Positions 34,992-44,040 of a DNA stretch of 64,000 nucleotides are shown here, one piece after another (position 1 is the stretch's first letter; every line of letters begins with the position of its first letter). The notes beneath the pieces were generated by a model. It searched no databases and had not been told where the DNA came from. It saw only the letters and a list, made by a program, of their open reading frames with translations. This stretch comes from Rubrobacter taiwanensis (GTDB lineage: Bacteria; Actinomycetota; Rubrobacteria; Rubrobacterales; Rubrobacteraceae), in NCBI RefSeq assembly GCF_004337705.1, contig NZ_SKBU01000003.1, positions 62,001 to 126,000 of the forward strand, in the 5' to 3' direction. A program made the translations under genes and the position numbers.

Positions 34992-35365
34992 CTAAACGAT
35001 GTTCGCAGCGTCGGCGAAGAGCCGGATGGCGACCGCGACCATGAAGAGGGCGAATCCGCCGCGCAGGTAGGCATCCGGGGTGAGGTCGCGTACTCCGAGC
35101 CACGCTCCGGCGACGCATCCGGCGACCAGGGGCACGAGTGCTGCGAAGCGGTCGAAGCCGGTGGCGAAGTATCCGGCGGCGCCTACGACGCCGACGAAGA
35201 GCACTACGGCGAGGCTGGTAGCTCTATGGCCACCTTCGGGCGCAGTCCGAGGCCGAGCACCATCAGGGGGACCATCAGCACGCCGCCGCCCACACCGGCC
35301 AGACCCGAGAGGGCTCCTCCGAAGAAGCCCAGAAGGGCGAGTATCAGGAGCTGCAGTGCGTCCAC
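34992..35365 (-). pseudogene. frameshifted half-size TauE/SafE (TSUP) permease
   Basis: From GTG 35365 the frame reads GFFGGALSGLAGVGGGVLMV and VLGLGLRPKVAI, the first TSUP repeat, but ends in a stop after ELPASP. A second frame resumes at once with TSLAVVLFVGVVGAAGYFATG and continues to a stop at 34992. The break lies near 35222-35228, where five bases replace an expected multiple of three. Joined, the product would be about 125 residues with four spans, a half-size TSUP unit. Either a real inactivating frameshift or a sequence error. It begins 9 bp after uppP and is probably in its operon. Confidence 0.75.
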
Positions 35366-35374
35366 GGAGGTATT

Positions 35375-36166
35375 CTAGCCGAACATCGCGGCGTAGAGGA
35401 TCACTGCGACCCCGGCGGTCCACAAGTAGTAGGCATAGATCATCATCGAGAACTCGCGGGCCAGGACGAGCAGCAGCCGGGCGGCTGCATACCCGCAGAC
35501 AAGGGCGGTAAGGCAGCTCAGGATGAGGGCCTTGGCATCCGGGGATTCGACCGACTCCAGATAGAAGAGGCGCCACAGCCCGGTGGCGCTCAGGAGGGGC
35601 ACCGAGAGCAGGAGCGCGAAGCGGGCGGCACCCTCGCGCGTGATCCCGGCCAGCATCGCGCCGCAGATGGCGGCCCCCGGGCGGCTGATACCCGGCAGCA
35701 CGGCCAGCGTCTGCAGGAGCCCGACGAGTATCGCGCCCGGCGGGCTCAGGGACTCCAGCGGCCGGGTGCGCTTGCCGAGCTCCTCCCCGATGTACAGGAG
35801 CAGTCCCGAGACCAGCAGCAGCACCCCGACGGCGAAGAGGTTGTCGTAGACCCCGGAGGCGGCCTCGCGGAAGGTGTAGAGGATCACGGCCGCGGGCGTC
35901 ACCGCCGCCGCGACCAGCAAGCTCACCCGGCGCCCCGGTCCCCGGCCGGAGCGCAGCGAGCGGAGGATCTCTACCACCTCGCCCCGCAGGGCCAGCAGCA
36001 CGGCCAGAGCGGTCGCCAGGTTCAGCGCGCCGAGGAGGTCCGGGCTGTAGCTCTCCTCTCCGAAGAAGGCCTGCCCCACGAACGCCCGGTGTCCGGAAGC
36101 GCTGACCGGCAGCACGTCGGTCAGCCCCTGCAGAGCCCCCAGCACGAAGGCTTCCAGAACGTTCAT
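35375..36166 (-). CDS. uppP: undecaprenyl-diphosphatase (UppP/BacA family), divergent
   Basis: A 263-residue multi-pass membrane protein of the BacA family, recycling undecaprenyl pyrophosphate for wall synthesis. The first signature box reads LGALQGLTDVLPVSASGH, with Asp in place of the usual glutamate of QGLTEFLP; the second reads LPGISRPGAAI instead of PGVSRSGATI, keeping the Arg. These substitutions mark a divergent member that may have changed activity. The downstream TSUP remnant starts 9 bp after its stop. Confidence 0.85.
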   Translation of the reverse strand: MNVLEAFVLGALQGLTDVLPVSASGHRAFVGQAFFGEESYSPDLLGALNLATALAVLLALRGEVVEILRSLRSGRGPGRRVSLLVAAAVTPAAVILYTFREAASGVYDNLFAVGVLLLVSGLLLYIGEELGKRTRPLESLSPPGAILVGLLQTLAVLPGISRPGAAICGAMLAGITREGAARFALLLSVPLLSATGLWRLFYLESVESPDAKALILSCLTALVCGYAAARLLLVLAREFSMMIYAYYLWTAGVAVILYAAMFG

Positions 36167-36350
36167 CCGGCAGCTACCACTCCGGGGATGAGGCCCGAGA
36201 GATCAGATTCCCCCTCATCGCTCTGCGGTTTCCCGAGACTACGTTGCCGCACGAACCATACACGCCCGCACCGGGAATTTCCAGCGCCTCCCCGTATAAT
36301 CCGGTCTGAGACGTCACAGACCGCCGAGAAGCTGAAACGGAGGCCGCCGC

Positions 36351-38060
36351 GTGCAGAACGAGGAGATCCGCCGGGCGCTGGAGACCATCGCCACCCTGAT
36401 GGAGATCGACGGCGAGGAGCACTACCGGGTGCTGGCCTACCAGCGGGCAGCCGAAGCGGTGAGCGCTCTGGGGCATCCGGTGAGCGAGGTGGGGGATCTG
36501 CGGGAGCTGCCCCACGTCGGGCCGACGACGGCGGAGGCGATCCGGGAGCTGGCCGAAGACCGCACCCCGCAGATTCTGGCCGAGCTCCAGGAGCGGATAC
36601 CGCCCGGTCTGGTCGAGGTGACGCGCCTGCCCGGCGTCGGGCCGCGCACCGCCGGGCGGCTCTGGCGCGAGCTGGGCATAACGAGCGTGGAGGAGCTGGC
36701 GGCGCTGAAAGAGGGCAGCATCGCCGGGCTCAAGGGCTTCGGCAGGAAGAGCGAGGAGAAGATCCTTCAGGCCGCCCGCAAGTACGACGCGCAGGAGCGG
36801 CGGATGCTGCTGGATGAGGCTACCGTGCTCGCGGATCGCATGCTGGAGTTTCTGCGCGGGCACCCGGCCACAGACAGGGCCGAGGTGGCCGGGTCCCTGC
36901 GGCGGCAGAAGGAGACGATCGGCGATCTGGACCTCGTAGCCTCAAGCCGGGACCCGCAGGCGCTCGCCGACGCGTTCGCCGGCGCGCCGTTCGTGGGGGA
37001 GGTGCTGGCGCACGGCCCGGCGAAGGTCTTCGTGAAGTGCGCCGGGGTGGAGATAGACCTGCGCATAGTGCGGCCCGAGGCCTTCGGCTCGCTGCTGCAC
37101 CACTTCACCGGCGGCAAGGCCCATAACGTGGCCCTGCGCGAGCGGGCGGTGAAGATGGGCTTCAACATCTCCGAGTACGGCCTGCGGCGCATCGGGGAGG
37201 ACGGCGAGTACGAGCCCGCAGCGACCGAGGAGGAGATCTACGAGCGGCTTGGCCTGCCGTACATCCCGCCGGAGCTGCGCGAGGACCGGGGCGAGATAGA
37301 GGCCGCCGAGAGGGGCGAACTGCCCGAGCTGATCCAGCTCTCAGACATCCGGGGCGATCTGCACGTCCACACCAACTATTCCGACGGCCAGGGCACCCTA
37401 GAGAGCATGGCCGAAGCCGCGATCGGGCTCGGCTACGAGTACCTGGCCTTCTGCGACCACTCCCAGAGCCTGCGCGTCGCCAGGGGCCTGCCTCCGGAGC
37501 GGCTGCTCGAGAAGCTGGCGGCCGTCCGCCGGGCGGACGAGCGCTACGGCGAGATAAGGCTCCTCTGCGGTGCCGAGGTGGATATCCTCCGGGACGGCAC
37601 GCTGGACTACGAGGACGCGCTGCTCGCCGAGCTGGACTTCGTGGTCGCCAGCGTGCACACGGCGTTCGGGATGCCCGAAGAGGAGATGACGGAGCGCATC
37701 GTGCGCGCCATGCACAACCCCTATGTGCGTACCATCGGGCACCCGACCGGGCGCATCCTGAACCACCGCGACCCCTACGCGGTGGACGTATCGCGCCTGA
37801 TCCGGGAGGCCCGGGAGACGAACACCGCGCTGGAGCTGAACGCCTATCCGGACCGCCTGGACCTCGCCGTTCCCTACGTCCGCGAGGCCGTGGAGGCCGG
37901 CGTCCGGATAACCATAGACACCGACGCCCACGACGAGCGGGCGCTGGGGTACATGAAGTTCGGCGTCTCGCAGGCCCGCCGGGCCTGGGTCAGCAGGGAG
38001 AGTGTAATAAACTGCCTGCCGCTCCCGGAGTTCGAGCGGTGGCTGGCGGCCGGTAAGTAG
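36351..38060 (+). CDS. polX: family X DNA polymerase with PHP domain
   Basis: A 569-residue bacterial PolX, a base-excision repair gap-filling polymerase with 3'-5' exonuclease/AP-endonuclease activity in the PHP domain. The N-terminal 8-kDa and helix-hairpin-helix parts include PHVGPTTAEAI and LPGVGPRTAGRL; the palm has GSLRRQKETIGDLDLV and VEIDLRIV (three metal-binding Asp). The PHP domain begins at DIRGDLHVHTNYSDG and includes FCDHSQSL, DFVVASVH and TIDTDAHD. A GTG start has GGAGG seven bases upstream. It converges on trxB with a 1-bp gap. Confidence 0.96.
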   Translation: MQNEEIRRALETIATLMEIDGEEHYRVLAYQRAAEAVSALGHPVSEVGDLRELPHVGPTTAEAIRELAEDRTPQILAELQERIPPGLVEVTRLPGVGPRTAGRLWRELGITSVEELAALKEGSIAGLKGFGRKSEEKILQAARKYDAQERRMLLDEATVLADRMLEFLRGHPATDRAEVAGSLRRQKETIGDLDLVASSRDPQALADAFAGAPFVGEVLAHGPAKVFVKCAGVEIDLRIVRPEAFGSLLHHFTGGKAHNVALRERAVKMGFNISEYGLRRIGEDGEYEPAATEEEIYERLGLPYIPPELREDRGEIEAAERGELPELIQLSDIRGDLHVHTNYSDGQGTLESMAEAAIGLGYEYLAFCDHSQSLRVARGLPPERLLEKLAAVRRADERYGEIRLLCGAEVDILRDGTLDYEDALLAELDFVVASVHTAFGMPEEEMTERIVRAMHNPYVRTIGHPTGRILNHRDPYAVDVSRLIREARETNTALELNAYPDRLDLAVPYVREAVEAGVRITIDTDAHDERALGYMKFGVSQARRAWVSRESVINCLPLPEFERWLAAGK

Positions 38061-38061
38061 G

Positions 38062-39078
38062 CTACCTGCTGCGGGGTCTGGCCGGAGCCTTCCCGGGCTC
38101 CTTGTCGAGACCCCATCTGGCGGGGTCCTCGGCGTCTTCGGCCTCGCCCTGCTCCTCCAGCCAGCGCTCGGCGTCTATGGCCGCCCGGCAGCCGTCTCCG
38201 GCGGCGGTCACGGCCTGCCGGTAGCGCCTGTCCGAGACGTCTCCGGCGGCGAAGACGCCGGGCACGCTGGTCATCGTGTGCTCCTTCTGGAGGATGTAGC
38301 CGCCCTTGTCCATCTCCACCTGCCCCTGGAAGATCTCCGTCGCGGGCTTGTGACCGATGGCGACGAAGAAGCCGTCCACCGCAAGCTCGCTCTCCTCACC
38401 GGTCCTGACATTGCGGAGCCGGAGCCCCTCCACCTTCTCCTCGCCGAGCACGTCCTCGACCACGGTGTTGACGATGAAGTCGATCTTCTCGTTCCGGCGG
38501 GCGCGCTCAAGCATGATCTTGGAAGCCCGGAACTCGTCGCGCCGGTGGATGATGGTGACCTTCTCGGCGTGGTTGGTGAGGAAGAGGGCCTCCTCCATCG
38601 CGGTGTCGCCGCCGCCGACGACCGCCACGCGCTTGTCCCGGAAGAAGAAGCCGTCGCAGGTGGCGCAGCTGCTCACGCCCCGGCCCATCAGGCGCTGCTC
38701 GCCCGGGAGGCCGAGCCACTTGGCCTTCGCGCCCGTGGCGATGATCACGGCCCGCGCCAGTACCGGCTCCTCCGTCCCCTCGGGCCACAGCCCGAACGGC
38801 CGCCCGGAGAAGTCCACCCGCGCTATGTTGTCCGGGCGCATCTCGGCCCCGAAACGCGCCGCCTGCTTCTCGAAATCCTCCATCATCTCCGGCCCCGTAA
38901 CCCCCTCCGGGTAGCCGGGGTAGTTCTCCACCTCGGTGGTGAGCATGAGCTGTCCGCCCACCTCGATCCCCTGGTAGACAACGGTGTCCAGGTTGGCACG
39001 CGCGGCGTACAGGGCGGCCGTGTATCCGGCCGGACCGGAACCGATGATAACCACGTCGCGGACCTTGCTATCCGACAA
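38062..39078 (-). CDS. trxB: thioredoxin reductase
   Basis: A 338-residue FAD/NADPH disulfide reductase. FAD-binding [10 protein letters not shown], redox CATC at 138-141, NADPH-binding [14 protein letters not shown] with HRRDEFRAS, and [23 protein letters not shown] charged tail beyond residue 312 (about 25 residues, Ala/Glu/Pro/Arg-rich) is an addition to the usual length. TTG start with GAGGAG six bases upstream. The thioredoxin partner is not in the window. Confidence 0.96.
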   Translation of the reverse strand: MSDSKVRDVVIIGSGPAGYTAALYAARANLDTVVYQGIEVGGQLMLTTEVENYPGYPEGVTGPEMMEDFEKQAARFGAEMRPDNIARVDFSGRPFGLWPEGTEEPVLARAVIIATGAKAKWLGLPGEQRLMGRGVSSCATCDGFFFRDKRVAVVGGGDTAMEEALFLTNHAEKVTIIHRRDEFRASKIMLERARRNEKIDFIVNTVVEDVLGEEKVEGLRLRNVRTGEESELAVDGFFVAIGHKPATEIFQGQVEMDKGGYILQKEHTMTSVPGVFAAGDVSDRRYRQAVTAAGDGCRAAIDAERWLEEQGEAEDAEDPARWGLDKEPGKAPARPRSR

Positions 39079-39139
39079 TCTGCGCTCCTCTCGCTATGCC
39101 AGCTCTACAGCCTCTCTCTGCAAGACTTTACCATCACCG

Positions 39140-39835
39140 TCAAGCCGCCCCCTCGCTCTTCTTCCGCCGCACCCGCCGGAAATGGAGGACGAGGGCCAGG
39201 AAGGCGAGTACGGCCACAACCCCCACCGCGCGGACGGCGAAGACGCCCATGAACTCGGCAATGTCCTTCGTGGCGCGGTCGTGGAAGATCATCTCCACCG
39301 AGACCCAGACGAGCAGAGCGGCCCCGGCGTAGGCGATCCACGGGAACCGGTCCATGAGGGCCGCCAGGATGGTGCTCCCGAAGATTACGAGCGGGATGGT
39401 GAGCGCGATGCCGATGGCGACGAGCCACACGTTGCCGCCGGCCACGCCGACTAGCGCCACGACGTTGTCCAGCGACATGACCACGTCGGCCAGGATGATG
39501 ATCTTGACCGCGTCCCAGAGGCTCCGCGCCTCCCGCACCTCTTCGTGTCCGTCGTGCTCCTGGAACACGAGCCTCCAGGCTATCCAGAGCAGGAGCAGGC
39601 CGCCGGCTACCTGCAGGAAGGGGATGGCCAGCAGGTAGCTGATGATGAGCGCGAAGAAGATGCGCAGGAGGATGGCGCCCGCAACGCCGAGCAGGATCGC
39701 CCGCCGCCGCGCAGGCCCCTGCAGGCTGCGCACGGCGAGCGCGATGACGACCGCGTTGTCCCCGGAGAGGATGAGGTCGATGAGGAGGATGCCGGCGAAG
39801 CGCCAAAGCGTGTCCAGGTTTATGAACTCCAGCAA
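39140..39835 (-). CDS. TerC family membrane protein (YjbE-like)
   Basis: A 231-residue protein with about seven spans. The family signature LILSGDNAVVIALAVRSL near the N-terminus and its repeat VVMSLDNVVALVGVAGG carry the conserved Asp-Asn pairs of TerC proteins. This family exports Mn(II) or assists metal loading of exported proteins. A TTG start follows GGGAGG by eight bases. No yybP-ykoY manganese riboswitch fits in the 69-bp upstream gap. Confidence 0.9.
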   Translation of the reverse strand: MLEFINLDTLWRFAGILLIDLILSGDNAVVIALAVRSLQGPARRRAILLGVAGAILLRIFFALIISYLLAIPFLQVAGGLLLLWIAWRLVFQEHDGHEEVREARSLWDAVKIIILADVVMSLDNVVALVGVAGGNVWLVAIGIALTIPLVIFGSTILAALMDRFPWIAYAGAALLVWVSVEMIFHDRATKDIAEFMGVFAVRAVGVVAVLAFLALVLHFRRVRRKKSEGAA

Positions 39836-39904
39836 GACCGCTGCCTCCCGTTATGTCCCCTTTTCCTGCAGGAATCCGCTAATTGTACCCCCGATCGCCC
39901 CGAT

Positions 39905-41080
39905 CTAGAAGTGATCGAGCGGAAACAGCCAGGGGTCGGCGTCCGGGAAGAGCTCTTGCAGCAGCTCAAGCCCCCGCTCCGTCCCCCGCACAAGCCCGTG
40001 CCGGACGAGCTGCTCCCCGGAGAGATACCCGGCGTAGAGCTGCGCCAGCCGCCGTACGTCCAGCGCGACCCTCTCCGCCACCTCCGCTCCGCGGACAGCC
40101 TCCCCGCCCCCGAGCGTGTACTCCCCGGCGTTCTCCGCCAGCACCTCGTCTGAGACCTCCAGCACCAGCGGCTCCGCAGCGGACCGCTCCAGCAGCCGCA
40201 GCGCTCCCTCCACGCTCACCAGCCGGAGCATGTTGTCCGGCTCCAGCTCCATCTTTACGTGCGCGCTCTCCAGATGAGGGTGCAGGCGCTCCGCGGGAGA
40301 GGTGTAGTGCCGGATGTCGAATTCCTTGGAGTCGTAGGAACCGAGAAAGGAGAGCAGCGCGCTCAGGGACCGCGGCGTGCCCCAGACCAGCTCCTCCGCC
40401 ACGAGCGTGCGCGCGGGCCTCCTGCCTTCCGGCCACCTCTTGTGCCGGTAGATGATGTACCCCTCCACCTCACCGCCGGGCGCATAGACGGCCGCCTCCA
40501 GCTCCTCGCCGGAGAGGATCTTCCTCCAGCTCCCCTCCCCCCGCCGCACGCAGAGCTGGTGCCGCTGCCCCTGCCGCTCATAGAGCTCTCTCATGCGCGC
40601 AAGATCCCCGCCCCGGTACGCCCGGAGGTGCTTCTGCTCCGGGCTGCGGGCGAGCCGGCCGGGCTCGAGCGTGTACAGCACGGCGTCGCCCGCGAGCTCC
40701 CAACCGTAGGCCCGGTAGAAGGAGTGCTCGAAGGGGTCCAGCATGGAGAGATGCAGCCCCCGCTCCCGCATCCCGCCGAGGACCGCCCGCATGAGCTCCC
40801 CGGCGAGCCTGCGCCGGCGGTAGGCCGGGTGGGTCGCGACCGCCGCGACGCCGCCCATCGGAGCGGGCCCGCCGTCCACGAACACCTCCAGCGGCAGCAC
40901 CGTGGCGGTCGCCCGGACCCCGCCATCCAGCTCCGCGACGTAGACCAGATCCGGGTCCAGCCGGGGGTTCCTCTCCGGGTCGTAGTACTCCTCGCTCTCG
41001 CCGGGAGCGCCGCCGAAGGCCAGCGACAAGAGCTTCCCGAGCGGTTTTATGTCTCTCTCTTCGAAAGTGCGTACTCTCAA
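39905..41080 (-). CDS. Eis-like GNAT family N-acetyltransferase
   Basis: A 391-residue protein with two GNAT-like domains and an SCP2-like C-terminal domain, the layout of Eis. The acetyl-CoA loop is GGVAAVATHPAYRRRRLAGELM, followed by LDPFEHSFYRAYGWELAGD. Eis proteins acetylate amines including aminoglycosides, but many homologues have unknown substrates. A TTG start at 41080 has GGGAG 4-5 bases upstream. The start region overlaps no other gene; a YbaK-type gene diverges at 41229. Confidence 0.87.
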   Translation of the reverse strand: MRVRTFEERDIKPLGKLLSLAFGGAPGESEEYYDPERNPRLDPDLVYVAELDGGVRATATVLPLEVFVDGGPAPMGGVAAVATHPAYRRRRLAGELMRAVLGGMRERGLHLSMLDPFEHSFYRAYGWELAGDAVLYTLEPGRLARSPEQKHLRAYRGGDLARMRELYERQGQRHQLCVRRGEGSWRKILSGEELEAAVYAPGGEVEGYIIYRHKRWPEGRRPARTLVAEELVWGTPRSLSALLSFLGSYDSKEFDIRHYTSPAERLHPHLESAHVKMELEPDNMLRLVSVEGALRLLERSAAEPLVLEVSDEVLAENAGEYTLGGGEAVRGAEVAERVALDVRRLAQLYAGYLSGEQLVRHGLVRGTERGLELLQELFPDADPWLFPLDHF

Positions 41081-41228
41081 GGAGCTCCCTCTCTATCTTC
41101 CGCGGCGCTTCAGCGCCGCACAACGGCAGCGTAACCGGCGGAACGCGGCGCGTCCACCCGCCCAGGGAATTGTGGTAGGGTTGCTGGCGCAGGTTTGCGG
41201 CCGGCTAGTGAAGGCAGGTGAGGAAGCG

Positions 41229-41714
41229 TTGCGCATACCCGAGAGGCTGCCCCCGAGCGCGCAGAGGGTGCAGGAAGAGCTCAAGAGCCGCGGCTATCCG
41301 CACCGCGTTGTGGAGACCGAAGAGACCACCCGCAGCGCCGAAGAAGCAGCGCGAGCCGTCGGGTGCGGGGTGGGCCAGATCGTAAAATCCCTCGTCTTCC
41401 GGGGCCGGGACTCCGGGCGGCCGATCCTTATCCTCGCCAGCGGCGCGAACCGGGTGGACGTGGCGAAGATCGGCAAGCTCGCCGGTGAACCCGTCGAGAA
41501 GCCCGACGCGAAATTCGTCCGGGAGCACACGGGCTTCGCCATCGGGGGTGTGCCGCCGGTCGGCCACCCGGAGCGGCTGCAGACCTACATAGACGAGGAC
41601 CTGATGCGGTACGGCGAGGTCTGGGCCGCGGGCGGGACGCCGAACCACGTCTTCCGGCTCGCCCCAAACGAGCTTGCGGATATGACCGGCGGCAAGGTGG
41701 CGGTCACGAAGTGA
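41229..41714 (+). CDS. YbaK/ProX-type aminoacyl-tRNA deacylase
   Basis: A 161-residue editing-domain protein that hydrolyses misacylated tRNA such as Cys- or Ala-tRNA-Pro. Conserved blocks are GCGVGQIVKSLVFRG with the catalytic lysine, LASGANRVDVAKIGKLAG, FAIGGVPPVGH and EVWAAGGTPNHVFRL. TTG 41229 behind a GAGG motif gives the usual family length; longer in-frame extensions to 41049 lie over the promoter of the divergent Eis-like gene and are not conserved. The stop overlaps the next gene by 4 bp. Confidence 0.88.
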   Translation: MRIPERLPPSAQRVQEELKSRGYPHRVVETEETTRSAEEAARAVGCGVGQIVKSLVFRGRDSGRPILILASGANRVDVAKIGKLAGEPVEKPDAKFVREHTGFAIGGVPPVGHPERLQTYIDEDLMRYGEVWAAGGTPNHVFRLAPNELADMTGGKVAVTK

Positions 41715-42217
41715 GAGAGACTCCGGAGGACCTGCGGCGGCTGCAGGAGCTGCTGGAGCGCAGCATCGGGCGGGCCGGGGAGTTTTTGCGCAGCTCGTTC
41801 CGGATGCCGGAGCACTCGCTCTCGGCGGAGCAACTCGCCAACCACCTGCGGGGGATAAGAAACGTGGCCCTGGCGACGGTCACGCAGCGGGGCGAGCCGC
41901 GCGTCGCGCCCACGGGCGCCCTCTTCTACCGGGGGGCCTTCCACATCCCGACGGTGGCAGCGGCTGCCCGCGCCCGGCACGTCGCCCGGCGTCCGGCCGT
42001 CAGCCTCACGTACTACGAGGGGAGCGCGCTTGCGATCATCGCCCACGGCCGGGCAGCCCTGATCCCGGCCGGCGAGCCGGAGTTCGAGGCGCTGAACGAG
42101 CTGTACATATCTAGCGGCGGCCAGGACATCCGCGCGTGGGGCGAGGCCGTATACCTGCGAATAGACCCGGACGTGCTCTATACCTTTGCTCTGTATCCGG
42201 ATCGATTTCCGGGATGA
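41711..42217 (+). CDS. pyridoxamine 5'-phosphate oxidase-fold flavoprotein (PPOX/F420-type)
   Basis: A 168-residue split-barrel protein. RNVALATVTQRGEPRVAPTGALFYRGAFHIPT is the cofactor-binding core, split over two strands, followed by ARHVARRPAVSLTYYEG. In Actinobacteria such proteins bind FMN, heme or F420; the cofactor cannot be decided here. GTG start overlaps the YbaK-type stop (GTGA), so both are expressed together. Confidence 0.85.
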   Translation: MRETPEDLRRLQELLERSIGRAGEFLRSSFRMPEHSLSAEQLANHLRGIRNVALATVTQRGEPRVAPTGALFYRGAFHIPTVAAAARARHVARRPAVSLTYYEGSALAIIAHGRAALIPAGEPEFEALNELYISSGGQDIRAWGEAVYLRIDPDVLYTFALYPDRFPG

Positions 42218-42303
42218 AGGTGTGCTAGTGCAAGGGCTTCGAAAGGCCCGAAACACACACGAGTCTCCCGGGGCGGCTCACCCGTAGACCTCCCGGCGTC
42301 CCC

Positions 42304-42870
42304 TCACGGCAGGACCTCGTCCACGGGGAGCGACAGACCTTCCACGGTCACGGAGACGACCGGATCGCCGGGTCCGTACCGGCGAGAGACGAGGTAGCGT
42401 CCGGCCTGGGGGTGTGCGTAGAGCTCCAGCGCGCCTTCGGAGCCCGTGAGGTCCACGATCCACACCTCCGGGATCCCCGCTGCGGCGTAGCGTGGCAGCT
42501 TGACGGCCCGGTCGTAGGAGAGTGAACTGTCGGCTACCTCGACCACCAGGAGCACGTCGGAGGCCTCGGGCAAGCGAGAAAGGCGGGAGAATCCCTCCGA
42601 AAACAGCATCAGGTCCGGCTGATGCTCACCGTACTCGTGAAGCACCAGGGGGTTCTGCACGCTCACGCGGTGGCGATCCTCGCCCCAGCCCCACAGCAAG
42701 CGCGCGATCCGGTCCACAGCCTCGACGTGGCGCCAGCCTATGGGGGTCATCTCCACGATCTCCCCGTCGACGAGTTCGACCCGGTCGTCCTCGCCGAAGA
42801 CGCCGGCCTCGCCCATCTTGTGGTACTCCTCGACCGTGAAACGGTGCTTGGTGACCTCCGCCGGTAGCAT
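42304..42870 (-). CDS. Uma2 family (DUF820) PD-(D/E)xK nuclease-like protein
   Basis: A 188-residue Uma2 protein. MTPIGWRHVEAVDRIARLL, EHQPDLMLFSE, VLLVVEVADSSLSYDRAVKLPRYAAAGIPEVWIVDL (read in parts) carry the family Asp, Glu and Lys of a restriction-endonuclease-like site. The family is expanded in cyanobacteria and some Actinobacteria, and its role is unknown. It is the second of two minus-strand genes, 38 bp behind the DUF6788-like gene, in an accessory stretch. Confidence 0.85.
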   Translation of the reverse strand: MLPAEVTKHRFTVEEYHKMGEAGVFGEDDRVELVDGEIVEMTPIGWRHVEAVDRIARLLWGWGEDRHRVSVQNPLVLHEYGEHQPDLMLFSEGFSRLSRLPEASDVLLVVEVADSSLSYDRAVKLPRYAAAGIPEVWIVDLTGSEGALELYAHPQAGRYLVSRRYGPGDPVVSVTVEGLSLPVDEVLP

Positions 42871-42908
42871 CTCACGCTCCTCCCTCGCTGATCTCCATAT
42901 TCTCCATA

Positions 42909-43220
42909 TCAGCCCCCTCGCTTCTCCACCAGCGCCCCCTCCGGGTCGTCGGTCTTCCCGAGGTAGAGCTTCTTCTGCTTGCCGCCCTCATGGTAGCGGA
43001 AGTACCAGTACGGCCCCCGAGGACGTCGGCTCCCGTCTCTCCGGGTGTAGTAACGGATCTCCGACTGGAGAACGCCGTCGCTGTAAGGCCGGTACTCCAC
43101 CACCTCGGAGGCCGGACGCCCCGTCTGAGCCTCCATCCTCTGGTGCAGAGCTCGATCCAGCCTCTGCAGCTCGTCATCCTCCAACCCCGGCAGAGCCTCG
43201 AGAATCGCCCTGAGTTCCAC
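42909..43220 (-). CDS. DUF6788-like small protein
   Basis: A 103-residue protein: an N-terminal helical part (DDELQRLDRALHQRMEAQ), then RPRGPYWYFRYHEGGKQKKLYLGK, a Trp/Tyr-rich and basic motif seen in small proteins next to mobile or accessory genes and often annotated DUF6788. The GTG start has AAAGGAG four to five bases upstream. Function unknown; the basic aromatic strand resembles the N-terminal arm-binding domain of integrases, hinting at nucleic-acid binding. Confidence 0.65.
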   Translation of the reverse strand: MELRAILEALPGLEDDELQRLDRALHQRMEAQTGRPASEVVEYRPYSDGVLQSEIRYYTRRDGSRRPRGPYWYFRYHEGGKQKKLYLGKTDDPEGALVEKRGG

Positions 43221-43432
43221 TTTGCTCCTTTCTATACTACCCTCTATCCCCCTAAAACCCGGTAGCTCTCGAGCGTCAGCCCCCTCCCCCGCAAAGCCAG
43301 CCGACTTCGAGAAGCGGTATATCCGATACTCTCAAAATGATTGCCCTCTTTGGGCCGCGCCGCAAACGCCGGACTGTCGCAAATGTTGTGTATGTGTGCG
43401 CGTACACGAAATATACCATAGGCTGAAGCCGT

Positions 43433-43654
43433 ATGTGGGTACGAAGAGGAGCCCTTTTGGACCGGGTCCCGAGGCCACCGCTCCGGGTCCGCAACCCAGT
43501 CGAGCGCGGTGGCGGCATGACGGTCAACTTCCTCGACCCGGATGGCACGGAGTTGGAGTTGCACACCGGGGACCTGCGCGGCCGCTTGGAGGTCTGGCGC
43601 GAGACGGGATATATTAAGGGCGGTGATTCCCAGGCCCGCCAAGAGGGAAGATGA
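43433..43654 (+). pseudogene. C-terminal remnant of a VOC/glyoxalase-fold protein
   Basis: The segment from about 43500 encodes GGMTVNFLDPDGTELELHTG and then DLRGRLEVWRETGYIKG, the characteristic last strand and helix of FosX-like or glyoxalase-fold VOC proteins, including the metal-ligand Glu of ELELH. The upstream N-terminal part has been lost; preceding residues in the same frame do not fit, and no matching frame is seen in 43221-43432. The end of the remnant has been taken over as the promoter of the next gene. The 43221-43432 stretch has lower GC and no other gene that I can support. Confidence 0.6.
43586..43615 (+). promoter_or_regulatory. promoter for the 43623 membrane protein gene
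   Basis: TTGGAG (43586-43591), an 18-bp spacer and TATATT (43610-43615), then 7 bases to the GTG start codon. The whole promoter lies inside the coding remnant of a VOC protein and predicts a leaderless mRNA. Confidence 0.55.
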
Positions 43655-43985
43655 GCTGCATGCCTACGTCCGGGGGCCGCTCTTCTCCCGGCCGGTGCTC
43701 TGCGGTCTGGGCGCGGTCTTCGCCTTCAGCACGCTCGGCGCGCTCACGTGGTTCGGGCTGCTGCTCCTACACGCCGACACCGTAGTAGGGTACCTGGGGC
43801 TGCTGGAGACCCTGCGCGTGACGGCGGTCCTGATGGGCGGGATCTCGGCAACCTCCATCCTGTTCGTCCTCCACTACAGCCGCCTCTACACTTACGTCTC
43901 GGAGGAGAACGTCTTCTTCACCCTCGCCTTCGCGCTCTCTTTCCTGCTCGGCGCTCCCTGCGCCCTGGTCGGCCTCTTCGGGTAG
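43623..43985 (+). CDS. small four-span membrane protein
   Basis: A 120-residue protein: a short charged N-terminus (PRPAKREDELHAYVRG), then four hydrophobic spans (LCGLGAVFAFSTLGALTWFG, a second span about 55-80, a third VLHYSRLYTYVS boundary region, and FFTLAFALSFLLGAPCALVG). GTG 43623 is supported by its position 7 bases after the -10 box. No family is recognised. It is followed by an M32 carboxypeptidase gene after 55 bp. Confidence 0.65.
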   Translation: MIPRPAKREDELHAYVRGPLFSRPVLCGLGAVFAFSTLGALTWFGLLLLHADTVVGYLGLLETLRVTAVLMGGISATSILFVLHYSRLYTYVSEENVFFTLAFALSFLLGAPCALVGLFG

Positions 43986-44040
43986 GCCGGGAACGTGATA
44001 TAGTCGCCCGTGGCCCGGATTTCTTGCTAGAGAGGTGCGA

